From: Zychaea mexicana
Taxonomy: Eukaryota > Mucoromycota > Mucoromycetes > Mucorales > Lichtheimiaceae
Length of the DNA stretch: 64,000 bases
Assembly (NCBI RefSeq): GCF_025766255.1
Contig: NW_026516692.1
Location: 310,001 to 374,000 of the forward strand
Reading direction: 5' to 3'
The notes beneath the pieces were generated by a model. It was not told the DNA's origin. It did not search any database and saw only the letters and a list, made by a program, of their open reading frames with translations. This document shows positions 44,641-55,813 of this stretch, piece by piece. A program made the position numbers and the translations under genes. Each line of letters opens with the position of its first letter. The first letter of the stretch is position 1.

Positions 44641-46094
44641 AGATTCAGCAGTAGTGGGGACCTCTCAAGATAGATGCTTTCGTGGCGTGGCACAACCACA
44701 GACTAGCGAATTATTGGACCCTCCATCCAGACGGGAAGGCAATGGCGATAGATGCCTTCCAACAACGATGGCCCAGCAAGGGTCTGTATTTACATCCACC
44801 TTAGCGACTGATCCCTAAGGTTATACACAAGTTCAAGAAGGATCAGGTATATCAAGCAGTACTAGTGACACCAATGTAGCAGACACAGTATTGGTGGCTG
44901 ATGATCCTACAACACACACGAGAACCGCTGATACTCTTCCAGATCAACAAGAATATAACACTGACCGCATGGAGATTATGGTGCGTGCGTGGAAGGCACA
45001 AGGTGTGAATTTGAAGATAGCTGAATATTTGGCGAGGGCGACTTGTAGTTCAACAAGGCTTGCTTACAATTGTTATCGGCTACGATATGCAAGATAGTGT
45101 ACCTGCCAAGAACCGCCTATAGACCCAGAAGGTTATAATCTAAAAGCATTGTCCGAATTTCTAGTAGAACATGGAAGTCTGTCTTATGACTACCTTAATG
45201 GCATAAGGTCAGCAGTTGCGTCAGTCTACAAGGCGACACACCCATGGAAACTACCCATTGCAGAACATCAGCTTATCAAGTAGTTTTTTGCCAGTAAGAA
45301 ACGAGCCACGTATAAGCTACTAAATGTTAGTCAAGAGATTTGGGATATTCAGTTGGTACTAGACAAATTGCGGTCATGGGGACCATCTATAGTATTACCA
45401 CTGGATAAACTATAAAGGAAATCGATAATGTTACTTTGTTTGGCGACTCTTTGGTGTACAAGATCGGATATAGGAAGACTCAAGAAGAAAGACGTTACGT
45501 TACACTACAAGGGTGTTCGATGCACGGGCATTATATTAATAGTCTGGGAACCGAAGGAATTGCAAAGCAAGGTATCTCGGTTGGGAACAATTGACGATCA
45601 AGAGATGTGCCCAGTGTAGACGTTAGAAATGTGGCTCCAAAAATCGATAACACTCCGCGACAAGCTGCCTGTAGATCACACATTGCTCTTAGTGAATATT
45701 CAAAAAACACTATAATCGATTAGTCTAATAACAGTAGCCAATTGGGTGAAGGAGATAATGCGCGAGTCCAGCATGCATACGTCTATCTTCAAGGCCCATT
45801 CAACCAGATCGGCAGCTAGCACAAAAGCGGTCAAACGAGGAATTCCAGTAGAACTCGTCAAGGAACATGGGCATTAGAGTACATGTAGTTCAACTTTTAG
45901 ATCTTACTATAATCGTCCTCGAAATCAACATGATCGAGGTAGACAGTTTACAACAAGCATTTTTTCGTATATGGACAACAATACTACCACATCAGAGGAT
46001 GAAGCGGAGGCAACAAGGACTGGGTTAGGAATGAAGACCAATACGACAGTTGCCGTAGAGGAATCCGAAGATGTGGTGGGTGCCCGCCTATAGT
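44641..46094 (+). pseudogene. DIRS-A tyrosine recombinase
   Basis: Recombinase text after the RNase H: IDAFQQRWPSKGLYLHPP, RLIPKVIHKF, AVASVYKATHPWKLPI, LWCTRSDIGRLKKKDVTL (first catalytic Arg) and FKAHSTRSAASTKAVKRGI (the His-x-x-Arg box), then TFRSYYNRPRN with the likely nucleophile Tyr. At least eight stops interrupt it, several at positions where Trp or Gln is expected. Confidence 0.7.
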
Positions 46095-46301
46095 ACCAAC
46101 GTCTTGCTTGGCCCTTCCCTTAATTACAAACACGAAAAAATTGTTTAACTCAGCTTAGAAAGAACTAGATTGTATCAGAATAGAGGAAAAAACTTTTATA
46201 TATAATTGCTGAAGAGCTATTACCACCACATCTTTGGATTTCGGATCCTCTACGGCAACTGCTGTAGTGTTGTACATTTACATTTTGTCCTGACATTAGC
46301 G

Positions 46302-46383
46302 GTCACTTTGGCGGAGTGGTTAACGCGGTGCCCTGCTAAGGCATTGTCCTTTGGACGCGCAGGTTCGAATCCTGCAGGTGACG
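46302..46383 (+). tRNA. tRNA-Ser (anticodon GCT)
   Basis: A full cloverleaf is visible. The acceptor GTCACTT pairs with AGGTGAC. The D arm holds GGCGGAGTGGTTAA, the anticodon stem GTGCC/GGCAT encloses loop CTGCTAA (anticodon GCT), the long variable arm GTCC-TTT-GGAC is typical of Ser, and the T arm is GCAGG-TTCGAAT-CCTGC. Discriminator G; no intron. T-runs follow within 25 bp. Confidence 0.95.
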
Positions 46384-46655
46384 ATTTGCTTTGTATTTCT
46401 GACACAGCTTTTTATATTTTTTGTCAAACTAAAAGCTGTCATGTGTCGTCGTTTTGTAAAATAGTATTGTCGAGTCGCTTTTCGGCAGGTGGATCCATAG
46501 CCAATAAGAAAGGATAAGAAAGAAGGGTTGTTAAAAGATACTTTTTATTACTTGTGATAGCATGGCTATTTATAACCTTTTTTCTAATAAAGTGCCTCAG
46601 CACTTGCCATATGATACAATGATACACCATGGGAAATCTCCGCAAAATTATATGG

Positions 46656-46765
46656 GGGATATATAGGGAAAATATAGGGAGAATATGGATATGGGAAAAT
46701 ATGGGGTCAAACACGATATTCCAGATTTTCCCCATATCCAATTTCTATATTTTCTCTATATAGTC
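46656..46765. repeat. Foldback (imperfect inverted repeat), arms about 42 bp
   Basis: The left arm (46656-46700, TATATAGGGAAAATATAGGG onward) is nearly the reverse complement of the right arm (46724-46765), with about 25 bp between them. It could be a small foldback element or a cruciform-forming repeat. Confidence 0.6.
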
Positions 46766-48114
46766 TTTATATTCTAGCAGATGAAGTTTTTCAACACCCA
46801 ATCAGATCACATTCATTTTGTACTTGGAACAATATAATTGGGTTGTAGCCATCTTTTTCCAGCGTCTGACTGGAGGAAGACCCCACAATCTGTTAGAAAA
46901 GAAGCTTTTTCAATAGCCCTTGTTTTAGAAGCATTGCCCTCTGATTTATTGTTTCATTCAACATGTACTCTTTTTATTTGTCATTATTTTAGATCATTAT
47001 CCTCTTATTGGTTGTTTCATTGTGAATGCAATCATTTTATTTGTCTTTCTATTATTCGTTATTCAATGTGAAGGTGATCTTCATATTTGCTTATGGATTT
47101 ATATATAGACGATTTTATTGGAATATTATGAGCCAAACTGGCAAAACGTTCACAGTTGCTACACTATTTTCTACAGCTATACGCGCTCTATGTTCTTGCT
47201 ATAAACCAGCGCCATCTTCGTAAGCAACAATAGTAGACATACGCAGTAAAATACCCAGTTTGAAAGCAGTAATAAAATTCCCCAGCAGTGCTCCAAATAG
47301 CCTCGTGGTCATATCATAAGTATACAATGTAGGTACTTTCGTTAAACTAAAGCAAAAAAAAAAGAGCTGTAGCAGTAACAGCATTGTTCATAGATAGCTA
47401 AGAGTTAATGTTTCGTCATTCCCTAACCCATTCAGCCATACCTTTATTCGAAATACATCTATCTATGCCAGTGAAAGTAGCGGAAAATATATACATAAGG
47501 CTCATTCATAGCTGAGGCAGCTTTACCCAATATCACACTTGTTATAGAAGCAAGAAAGTCCCTCGTAAGGATTGTAAGTATGAGAAGCTGCCCAATTATG
47601 AGCAAAAACCAATATGTAGATATTCAATGGCACAAACATGAGCAGCCACAGTGCACATTACCTTATATTTGTGCTTACCGAATTTTGATATAGAGTATAG
47701 ATGTACAAGAGAGGGATGAAAAAAATTTTCACCCCTGCTCTCCTTCTTACAGAAATCACCGCCAAATTGGAATGGCGATTGACATTCTCAAACACGATGT
47801 CAGAAATAAAATATCGCCCTACCATACAAATGACACTCAAACAAATCTTCAATTTTATATATCAACTATCTGATAAAACAGCAGCATAAATAACTGTAAT
47901 AATGTATATATTTTAGTATGCAGTAGGCCTAGATGCAAATCGAACAGTATTTGATTAGCTGCAAGAACCTTGACCCTGTCAGAGCTCGTCCGTCGTCATC
48001 ACATCAGTGTTTTTTTTCATTTTTTCTATTTCTATTTATTTTTATTTTTTTTTACTTATAAATATGTTTTAATTCCAGATCACTGTATTTTGCTTTTGCA
48101 AACGATTGGGTTGT

Positions 48115-48181
48115 ACGCCCGAATGCGCTTAAGCTCAGTATGACTCCCGGTATGCATAGGTTCGAGACCTGTACTCACCAC
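48115..48181 (+). other. tRNA-like fragment with A- and B-box motifs
   Basis: AAGCTCAGTATGAC resembles an A box and GGTTCGAGACC is a perfect B box, followed by CTCACCAC and a T-run at 48189. The spacing is too short for an anticodon arm and the 5' end does not pair with the 3' end. This is a truncated tRNA or a SINE head, not a functional tRNA. Confidence 0.35.
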
Positions 48182-48727
48182 TTTTGTAGTTTTTTTTAGA
48201 GAAAGACCAAAATTTCCTTACACTTAGTTTTCTCTCCTTCTGTATACTCGAAAGATTACAGAGCTCTTCATTTTATCCTTCATTCACATATCCAAAGAAT
48301 CTATGCTAAATACAAAAACTGGATCGAATGCAAATCCAATTTGCTTTCTTTCAGCTGTTCACTCCATATGTTGCTTTATTCATAAAGGGATTTGAATGAC
48401 TTTATTCTATCATATCATTGTCTTTTACTCTATTTAGTTTTTCGATATACAAGATTATGCAGAGTGGATCTGATATCCAGTCCTATCTAATTCACGAAGA
48501 GCCATGTTGACTATAGGCGTCCTGCTATTAGTTGTTCAACCAATTATAATCTACTAGCTGTAATATAGATAATAAAATTGCTATGACCGGTATAACGATC
48601 AGTGGCCGAATTAATTATTGATTTGAATTTTTTATTTATATTGATAGCCTCCTATGAGAAAAAAAAGAGCGATTATTTAAAGTACATAACAACAAATAAA
48701 AATGAACACAACACAACACAACACACT

Positions 48728-49394
48728 GAACAACTCGATATTGAAATTAAAAATTGAATTGATAATAAATGGACTTTTCTTGATAAATCTTAGCCTGAAA
48801 TGCAACATAGATTTAATCATAGAACATCTATTAAAGATATGAAGAATAATACAATAAATGATATAAAGGATGTATTACTTAATAGATTTGGATTTATACC
48901 TGTATTTTAATTTCTTACAGTTTTATATGGAAATGTTGAATATCTAGGGCCATACCGCGAGATTGAAAAAGGACTTGCATTATTATATCATATAGTATTA
49001 GGTGTATTAGGAAAGGATATGCATACTGTTATGCCATATGCAACATTTTATGATTTATATAAGCGGTTCTGGATTACTAACTATAATGAATTGAATAAAA
49101 AGGTAAAACAAGATCTAGATAGTATGTTCTCATCACCATGTATTCGCATTCTATCAGCAATAATAAACAATCCAAATGGTTCTAAGAATGTTACACTATT
49201 TATTAATGGACATGATAGTAAAATAAAATATTATAAACCAAATGAGTCACATTCACAGTTATATTCATATAAATTAAAAGGGCCAGCTGTACGTACACAA
49301 GTTATACAAGATATGGATGAAATAATTACACATGTTTCAGTATCTGAAAAATGTGCTATCAGAAATGATGGTACTATGTTTATTGATATAAACT
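48728..49394 (+). pseudogene. DDE (Harbinger-like) transposase, 5' part
   Basis: Protein-like text begins near 48728 and runs in one frame with isolated stops (TGA, TAG and TAA, where Trp or Gln would fit) into an open stretch from 48920: LGPYREIEKGLALLYHIVLG, MPYATFYDLYKRFWI (helix-turn-helix-like). The first catalytic region follows: FINGHDSKI, where families of this type have Asp-Gly, then LYSYKLKGPAVRTQ and AIRNDGTMFIDIN. It breaks off at 49390, where a foreign segment starts. The first catalytic Asp appears to be Asn. Confidence 0.6.
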
Positions 49395-50890
49395 GGTCCC
49401 TCCGCTTCGCTTCTAGACGATGTGAGCCCCTCCACTTCGCTGCGTGTCAGCATCTGTCCTCCAGGGACCAGTTTACTGGGGATCTGCCCCAGACCCCGGG
49501 TGGGGGCAATGTCCCCTACCACCCCCCTTTTACCTTCAAACAATGCTGAAAATTTGTTCTGCTTGACAGGAGTGAGAATGGTGTTTTTTATAATTTTGGT
49601 CTTGAAGTCATTGTCGTCACTGCACTAAAAATGCCTAAAGGCAATACTTCTTTCAGATTAAGATTATGTAGCTGATTACTGTGTCAGTTACTCGAGTTAA
49701 TGCACTCCGAACTCTCAGACGATCTATGTCCAATACCCGGGCAATCCTTGCAATTTACAGGTCAGAATCTTAGAGGTGGAATTCTCTTGCTTTTGAAACG
49801 GGTATTGGACAATTGTTGAGGTGGAAATTCTGGGACATCATGAAAGGTATGATTGTTGCACCCTAAACCTAGGCCGTTGTGTTCGCTCTATCATACTTAC
49901 TAAAAATGTGATTGTTACACCCTAAACAAAGCTCACTTTGCTCGCCCTACTTACTTACCAAAGCAAAGACCCGAAGTTCTATTATTTGTTACGACCTAGA
50001 GATGCTTTTACTAATATGACATTGATAATTATATTTGTAGGACGTTCCCTCCCACCGACCCTCCCATTAGGGTGCTGCCCCGCTCTAAACCCGAAGCCCT
50101 AAAAGGTGGGGCAGCAACAGCAGGAGAAGTTGGTGGAGGTGAACTGTTGATCATAGGCACAGGTGATCGTGGCAAGGTAGTAGCTATAGCAAGTATTGGA
50201 GGAGGTTTGTTTGTAATCTTTTCAGCAAAATTGCATTATCACCAAGAAATTAGTAAGTACACAGTACTGCAGTTGATAGGGTTAAGTGGGCATTCTCTAT
50301 GATAACGCCTACTGCCTACGATGAGTGCTCGAGCCACAGATACAAAATGTAGGCGCAAAAGTTTTTACAAAAACGAACTATCTGTAGCTTTGTAAGCAAA
50401 CAGCTGCAGCAGTAATATTCAAATACACATAGTTAAAATATGTGTTGCCTATTCTACTGAAACACTGCGAGAATGCACTGGACATGGCTCATTGCAATGC
50501 GAGCCACAGTGATAGGTATGATCGGTCGACTGCTTTGTCAAGAAATGTGCAGAAAAAAAATAGTTAGTAAATTTGTAGCTCATTTAGAGCAGTCTGTCAG
50601 AATCCCAGCTAACGGTGGAAAATGCTCAACGATTTTTATAGAAAGACCTCAAATGTCATTGATGGCAGATGAAATCAAGTAGCACACCTCTTCGGAGCTC
50701 ATATTGAGAAATGCAATGTGGTAATAGTCTAGGAAGACGGCACAAAGTTGAAGTTTACCCAAGTCTCCTAGGAGCGTGCAACATTAAAAAAGCATGGTCG
50801 TTACAAAGTGAAATTTCCAAATCTGGATTTTACGCTGGGATTGAAATCGTAAGGACCATGCTCTATTTGATAGAAGATGAAACTATATAA
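49390..50890. other. Foreign 1.5-kb insertion in the transposase, with two foldbacks
   Basis: Base composition changes abruptly to GC-rich at 49395. AAACTGGTCCCT (49390-49401) faces its reverse complement at 49463-49474, and GTCCAATACCCG (49728-49739) faces its reverse complement at 49799-49810. A degenerate direct repeat of about 56 bp occurs at 49850-49960. 50072-50302 is open with LLIIGTGDRGKVV, which I cannot assign. No ends or target duplication could be fixed. Confidence 0.45.
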
Positions 50891-51475
50891 AAAAATAAGT
50901 GAGGCAGATTGTTTAGGAATGGATGGTGGATATAACTTATACAAAAGTTTAAAGATAATGCGACAGCTGCTGGATATAGTTCTTATGATCGTAATTTTTT
51001 ACATCCCATAAGAAAAGAACCAGGACAAAAGCTAACAATCAATGAGACATACTTTAATAACAAGTTTGGATCATTTCGTTCAGCAATAGAAGCACAGTTC
51101 TCTATGTTAGGCTCTAAATTTGAACGATTTAATAATAATCGTGCAGCATTGCAAATAACCGATATAAGATATTTTAATATTCAGTTTCGTGTTGCTTGTA
51201 TTCTTACTAATATATGGCGATTTGTAAATAAGTATAATATAGAGGTACAACCACATAATAAATTATGGTATGGAAAAGATTTTGAATTCCCAAGTAAGAA
51301 AAACAAACTTGACTTAGTATTTTCAAATGAGCAAAAAGTAAATACTGAATATAACGAAAAGGTTGACATGCAGCAGAAATTTCTACAGCTTAACATTAAT
51401 CAATCAATAGATATGGCTATAGATAGTGAGGACGAAACTGAAAATAATACATCTAAATGCAAGAGAAATAATCAA
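50891..51475 (+). pseudogene. DDE (Harbinger-like) transposase, middle part
   Basis: The transposase resumes with ADCLGMDGGYNLYKS, whose Asp-Gly-Gly-Tyr fits the second catalytic Asp of DDE_Tnp_4 proteins. It continues with frame breaks into RKEPGQKLTINETYF, FGSFRSAIEAQFSMLGSKF (third acidic residue) and an open frame to about 51475 ending in an acidic, then Lys/Arg-rich linker. DIRS-B interrupts it there. The text continues in frame at 55553. Confidence 0.65.
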
Positions 51476-51499
51476 CAAGTTGATGGGAGCGAGACGCAG

Positions 51500-51600
51500 G
51501 ATGTGGTAGGCTTCCTCTTAGCCGTGCCTGATTGGCTTGTTTATTCTCAGATAATAAATAAATTTAAAAATTTTTCGTTGACACTATTCCTTAGCCTTCC
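51500..51600 (+). repeat. DIRS-B inverted terminal repeat, left
   Basis: Begins GATGTGGTAGGCTTCCTC and ends CTATTCCTTAGCCTTCC; reverse complement of 55395-55495 with about three mismatches in 101 bp. Confidence 0.9.
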
Positions 51601-51756
51601 AGAAAGCACGTATGAGGCTATTTTTTCACAATCATGCAGGGAAGGGAAATACAATTCTAAATGCAAAATGGCATGTTCTAATCTATTGAGAATACAAAAA
51701 GGAAAAAACATTACGATCGAAGAACCGGCGGATCCATGGGCAGGTACCTACTACAT

Positions 51757-51845
51757 CCCACGTCTCGCTCCCATCAACTTATTGATTGTATTGCGTTTTC
51801 TCTACCACAATCCCTGTTGATGGTCGCTCGTCTCCTGATGTGGTA
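51757..51845. repeat. DIRS-B internal complementary region
   Basis: 51757-51778 is the reverse complement of the left outer extension (about 51478-51499). 51782-51845 is the reverse complement of the right outer extension and ITR edge (about 55489-55552). The two are adjacent, giving the circle-junction template used in DIRS replication. Confidence 0.85.
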
Positions 51846-51901
51846 CAGTTCTCCGTTGGTGAAAAAATAGCTACTGCAATTTCTGTACCCCGGCGATGTT
51901 G

Positions 51902-52279
51902 TCAATTTGGCCGAAGGTAGTAGCGTTCAAACGTATCTGTATGCAAACTCCAATTTGCATGCATCTTGACTGTCTTGATGTCTATGCCTTGCAGCACTGC
52001 CTTGGTTGCTGCAGCTGCCTGGATAGAGTGTGGCTTATAATGGCTCGTGTCAATGCCTGCCTCTTCCATGAGCGTCTTCAACCACCCTGCTGCAGTTGCT
52101 GTCTGAATGGAATGACGAAACCTAGGTCGATCCTCATACGCCAAGAAAAACGTATGGTCGTCTACTAATGATGGTCCGGTGGCAATGGCTTCGCGAAGTA
52201 CTGTCGTGCGCTCAATGAATAAAGCAGTGGTATACACTGGACAAACATCTTGGTCGGAGAGCGGTCCAATATTGGACAC
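51902..52279 (-). pseudogene. DIRS-B tyrosine recombinase, C-terminal part
   Basis: Reads DQDVCPVYTTALF, then HYKPHSIQAAAATKAVLQGI and TDTFERYYLRPN. The box that is HSTR in DIRS-A is HSIQ here, so the second catalytic Arg appears lost. The Tyr region (RYYLRP) is intact. Confidence 0.75.
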
Positions 52280-53675
52280 CTTTGCCTAGCTTTCTTTAGG
52301 TTCACAGATGAGTAATGTCAATCCCTTCAACTTATTATCGTGATCACAAAAAACTGTGTCATCTCGCCATTGTAATCGCCTAAGATCAGATCGTATACGC
52401 TACATGGATGCTATCGCCAAAAGAACCAGTGTTTTATGTTGCAGTTTTACCAGTGACAACTTGCTTGAGGGTCGCCACGACTGCACCAGCTTCAACAAAA
52501 CATCCACATCCCAGATTTCACTGTGGAGTTTGGCAGTCGCACTTCTTTTCGTCTGGCAGCTTGGAAAAACGATTGCATCAAACGGTCTGACGCAATATCA
52601 CCGTTCATCGGGTCCATGACCTTATAAACCGATGCCAACGCCGATCGTGTCGTGTTCATATGTATAAGCGAAATGCCTTGTTTTTGTAGACCCAACAGAT
52701 AACGGGCGATTAACTGGATATTTAATTGTTGTGGATCCTTGCCTTGGTCAGTACACCATGATGCCCACCGATGCCAGATGTTATCATACATTTCTTTTGT
52801 AGACTTGCGAACCTGACCTTCTAAAAAAGCACAGAGTTCCCCAGTTAATCCAGCTTGCGAGTGTGTCTGCTTGATAAGTGCCATGCGATCAAAGACTATT
52901 TCCGGGAAATCCTCAGCTGCAACGGCTTGCCCTTGCTGTATCTCTGTACCATTGGATACCAAAATTGAGTGGGCTAGTTGGGCGTCACCAGAATTGCCGA
53001 CGTGACACGATCGTCTTGTACTTTGTGCAAAACTTTGGGAATGAGACGCCAAGGCAGGTTCAGATACAGACCTTTCGTCGACCATTTCTGCTGGAATGCA
53101 TCCACTGCTTGTGCTTCTGGGTCTTTGTGAAAACTCCAATATATAGGTAGTTGACGATTGTGACGTGCCGCAAAGGCGTCGATTGTCATCTGCGTCCATG
53201 GCCAACGTCTGCGTATCTTCAAAAACATCCTCTGGGGAAGTTTGGCTTCGTATAACAGTTGTGTCTTCCGGCTCAAAGCATCGGCCGTCGTATTGTGGAC
53301 TCCTGAAATGTGTTGGTAGTGAATCTGGAGTTGGTACTTGTTGCAGAGCTCTTAGATCTCCAAGGCTTCCAGTTGTAATATTCGTGAAGCTGTTCCTCCC
53401 GACTGGAAGGCATACTTTATTGCTGTCGTGTTGTCGGACATAAGACGGATGGTAGACTTTCGGCACCTTGGCCCATGGAGCTGTATTGCAATCTTGATCG
53501 TCCTGAGTTTGCGGACGTTTATCGACAATTCCTTCTCACTTGCCGTCCAGAACCCTGCTGTTTATCGGAGATGATACTCCCCAACCCGTTTCGGAAGCAT
53601 CTACTTGTATTGTCAGCCAGGGCTCCGGCAGTGCTGGCCGACGCACTGGTAACCCTTGATCAGTTGCCTGCGTCC
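52280..53675 (-). pseudogene. DIRS-B: RNase H end and recombinase N-terminal domain
   Basis: One frame (52492-53000) gives the recombinase N-terminus: GELCAFLEGQVRKSTKEMYD, IWHRWASWCTDQG, QLIARYLLGLQKQGI, RSALASVYKVMDPM. An overlapping frame upstream (53000-53470) gives RNase H and linker text: SGVHNTTADALSR, MTIDAFAARHNRQLP, VDAFQQKWSTKGLYLN. Stops occur within each. Confidence 0.65.
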
Positions 53676-54266
53676 TCATCCACCATTCCAGATCTTAGCA
53701 TGCATCGTGTGATAATGGGCCTTCAGGGTTATAAACTTGGAATTTATTTCGAATCCCAAAAATGTCTGCTGGTAAGAGGGTGTGAGGACACTCTTGTCCC
53801 AATTGATTACAAAACCTAATGACTGTAGATGATCCAACAACAGATTCATGTGTCTTTGTAGCTGTGCATCTGTCTTTACCAACACGCAAATGTCGTCGAG
53901 ATAGTAAACCAGCCGAATATGATGTATCTTGCGTAGAGGTTCCAGGGCAAACCACAGAATTTTCATAAAAACCAAAGGAGAAACCGCCATGCCGAACGGG
54001 ATGCTTGTGTACTGGTAGACAACCCCTCGATGTTCGAATGCTAGATATCAACGAGACTCCTTGTGCAACTTGACTACCATGTAAGCCATCTTCAGATTGC
54101 ATTTGGCCATCTTGTCCATTGGTTCTAAAAGGTCCCGGAGCGCCGGGATACCCTCCATCTTGAAATGTTGGCACATGATATAGGAGTTGGTCTTTACACT
54201 AGATAAAATAGGTCTGACTTTGTTTGGTTCTTGAATCGTAAATAAGGTTGACAGGAAACGACGATC
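53676..54266 (-). pseudogene. DIRS-B reverse transcriptase
   Basis: QHFKMEGIPALRDLLEPMD is in one frame. After a break come SIPFGMAVSPLVFMKIL, the catalytic YYLDD (LVYYLDDICVLVKT), SLGFVINWDKSVLTP and TFLGFEINS. A stop follows KESR near 54050. Confidence 0.75.
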
Positions 54267-55365
54267 TTAATCGGAACTGCGCTCAATCACTCCATCCAAC
54301 ATGAATCGATTCACTGCTTGATCCACAACTGTTTGCTCAGTTTGGTTGCGTACAATCCTCGGTGGCTGCCAGGGCACAGGTGGGCTCACCCATTGAAGAC
54401 GATAGCCTTCTTCGACGATGGACAACGGCCACTTGTGAGCTGTAATCTTCTTCCATTGATTCAGAAAGTGGCTCAGACGCCCCTGAGCACTATCCCCTTG
54501 ATGGTTGGTTGGGATGCTTGTGTTACTGAACCCAACGGTGCGACTGCCGGAGTTGTTGATGACGATGGTGGTATTATTGATGGGAGTGACTGTCCGAGTT
54601 TGGTGACTGGTTTGCAGGGGGTCTCGGTCCCCCTCGTCCAAAATCCTTGCGTGCAAAACCTCAGCCTCGTCCACAATTTCCATGAAATCCGCACTGGCCG
54701 TATCCTCCACATTTTGAACTGACTGCACTTCTAATGAGTTTATCTTGGTGCCATTGTTGGTGGATGTTATTAACGTCCTCCTCGGAGAACACCAGCTCTT
54801 TTTCGGATCTGTCGACTTTGATATAATCGTTAAGCTGGAGAGCTTTTGCGACAAGGTACTTGGTGTCTCGGTCCATCGCTTTTGCATTGGCAAAGCCAAA
54901 GATCGCCAGTCTGCATATTTTTTCATTGATGTTTCCTGGAGCCGTGCCGGCTGTTGAGGTGTTGTCGACCTTGGTGTTCGTGATGAATTCTTGTAGCTCT
55001 TCAAACAGTTCAGTGGCTGCTCGTGCTGTGGCTCGGAGTCTGTCTGCATCTTTGTATCTTTGTTGGATGACGTTGTAGCTTTCGAAAGTTGCTTTTTTAA
55101 GTTTGGAGATGAAAGGAGCATTGATAGCGCCAGACCACGTCCAGGCATCCCCTTCATATCATAGAAGTTGTTTTTGGAATCGTTTGATGGCATTATTCGG
55201 GTTTTCGGATAAGATCTCCAAGTCAGAGAGAATCTCTTCCAGCAAAGGGTATGACGCTGAAGTGTCTCTTGGTTGTCTGTCTTCGACCTCACCATTGGTC
55301 TGTTGGGCGATCTCGAGTAGTTGTTGTAATTGTTCAGTTTGCTGGGCTGTAAGCCCATTGGTCAT
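54267..55365 (-). pseudogene. DIRS-B gag-like region
   Basis: The 5' frame starts MTNGLTAQQTEQLQQLLE (55365) and is Gln/Glu-rich. It shifts into further frames with charged, coiled-coil-prone text (DTKYLVAKALQLNDYIKVD) and runs to the RT start. No zinc knuckle was seen. Position and composition suggest the gag protein. Confidence 0.5.
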
Positions 55366-55394
55366 TCTAGTATACTACGAATGCGTGGCTTGAA

Positions 55395-55495
55395 GGAAGG
55401 CTAAGGAATAGTGTCAATGAAAAAATTTTAAATTTATTTATTATCTGAGAATAAACAAGCCAATCAGGCGCGGCTAAGAGGAAGCCTACCACATC
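55395..55495 (-). repeat. DIRS-B inverted terminal repeat, right
   Basis: Reverse complement of the left repeat at 51500-51600. Confidence 0.9.
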
Positions 55496-55552
55496 AGGAG
55501 ATGAGCGACCATCGACAGGGATTGTGGTAGAGAAAACGCAATACAATCAAAG

Positions 55553-55751
55553 AGAACAGAGAAATATAGAACATAGTAATTCATATGAAATTGAGAAGAT
55601 TGTAGGACATGTGTATACTGATAATAAGTACATATTTGAGGTTAAGTGGGTTGGATATAGTGTAAAGGATAATAGTTGGTTAACAGTTGATAAGTTTAAT
55701 TCCTGGGAAATGCTACATGAATATAAGGCCACACATGGTATTCAGCTCTAA
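55553..55751 (+). pseudogene. Chromodomain at the C-terminus of the DDE transposase
   Basis: Open to TAA at 55749-55751. YEIEKIVGHVYTDNKYIFEV starts a chromodomain, followed by KWVGYSVKDNSWLTVDKF, with the aromatic positions and the W-x-G-Y...N-S/T-W core typical of the fold. Chromodomains bind methylated histone tails and can direct insertion to heterochromatin. It joins in frame to the transposase before the DIRS-B insertion. Confidence 0.8.
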
Positions 55752-55813
55752 ATTAATTTCTTACTTATTTGCATATTAAAAAATTTCATATTGAAACTGA
55801 CCGCATCAACTTT

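Larger units (their letters stand above)
37558..46094 (+). mobile_element. DIRS-type retrotransposon remnant (DIRS-A), split by the Crypton pair
   Basis: Plus-strand pieces on either side of the Cryptons read as one element: reverse transcriptase (37558-37926), then RT end and RNase H (43848-44640), then a tyrosine recombinase (about 44640-46094). This order, with a recombinase instead of a DDE integrase, defines DIRS-like elements. The 5' part (gag and RT start) is missing: coding begins mid-RT right at the hAT-1 end. Many stops and shifts show it is dead. I did not find its terminal repeats. Confidence 0.72.
46384..48690. other. AT-rich region without recognised genes
   Basis: Short open frames here have no family features. 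It holds the foldback at 46656-46765 and a tRNA-like fragment near 48115-48181. Nothing else is supported. Confidence 0.45.
51476..55552 (-). mobile_element. DIRS1-type retrotransposon, structurally complete (DIRS-B)
   Basis: Inverted terminal repeats of 101 bp (51500-51600 and 55395-55495) differ at about three positions. Short unique extensions lie outside each, and an internal complementary region at 51757-51845 is the reverse complement of both extensions, the hallmark of DIRS1 elements that circularise. Minus-strand genes run gag-like (54267-55365), RT and RNase H (about 53200-54266), tyrosine recombinase (51902-53000). The insertion interrupts the transposase between residues that join in frame around a shared AATCAA. 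Several stops and frameshifts make it non-autonomous now. Confidence 0.88.

Noticed and set aside
49690..49850. 18S rRNA fragment
   Set aside because: TAGAGGTGGAATTCT resembles a conserved 18S motif, but the flanks do not continue as rRNA.
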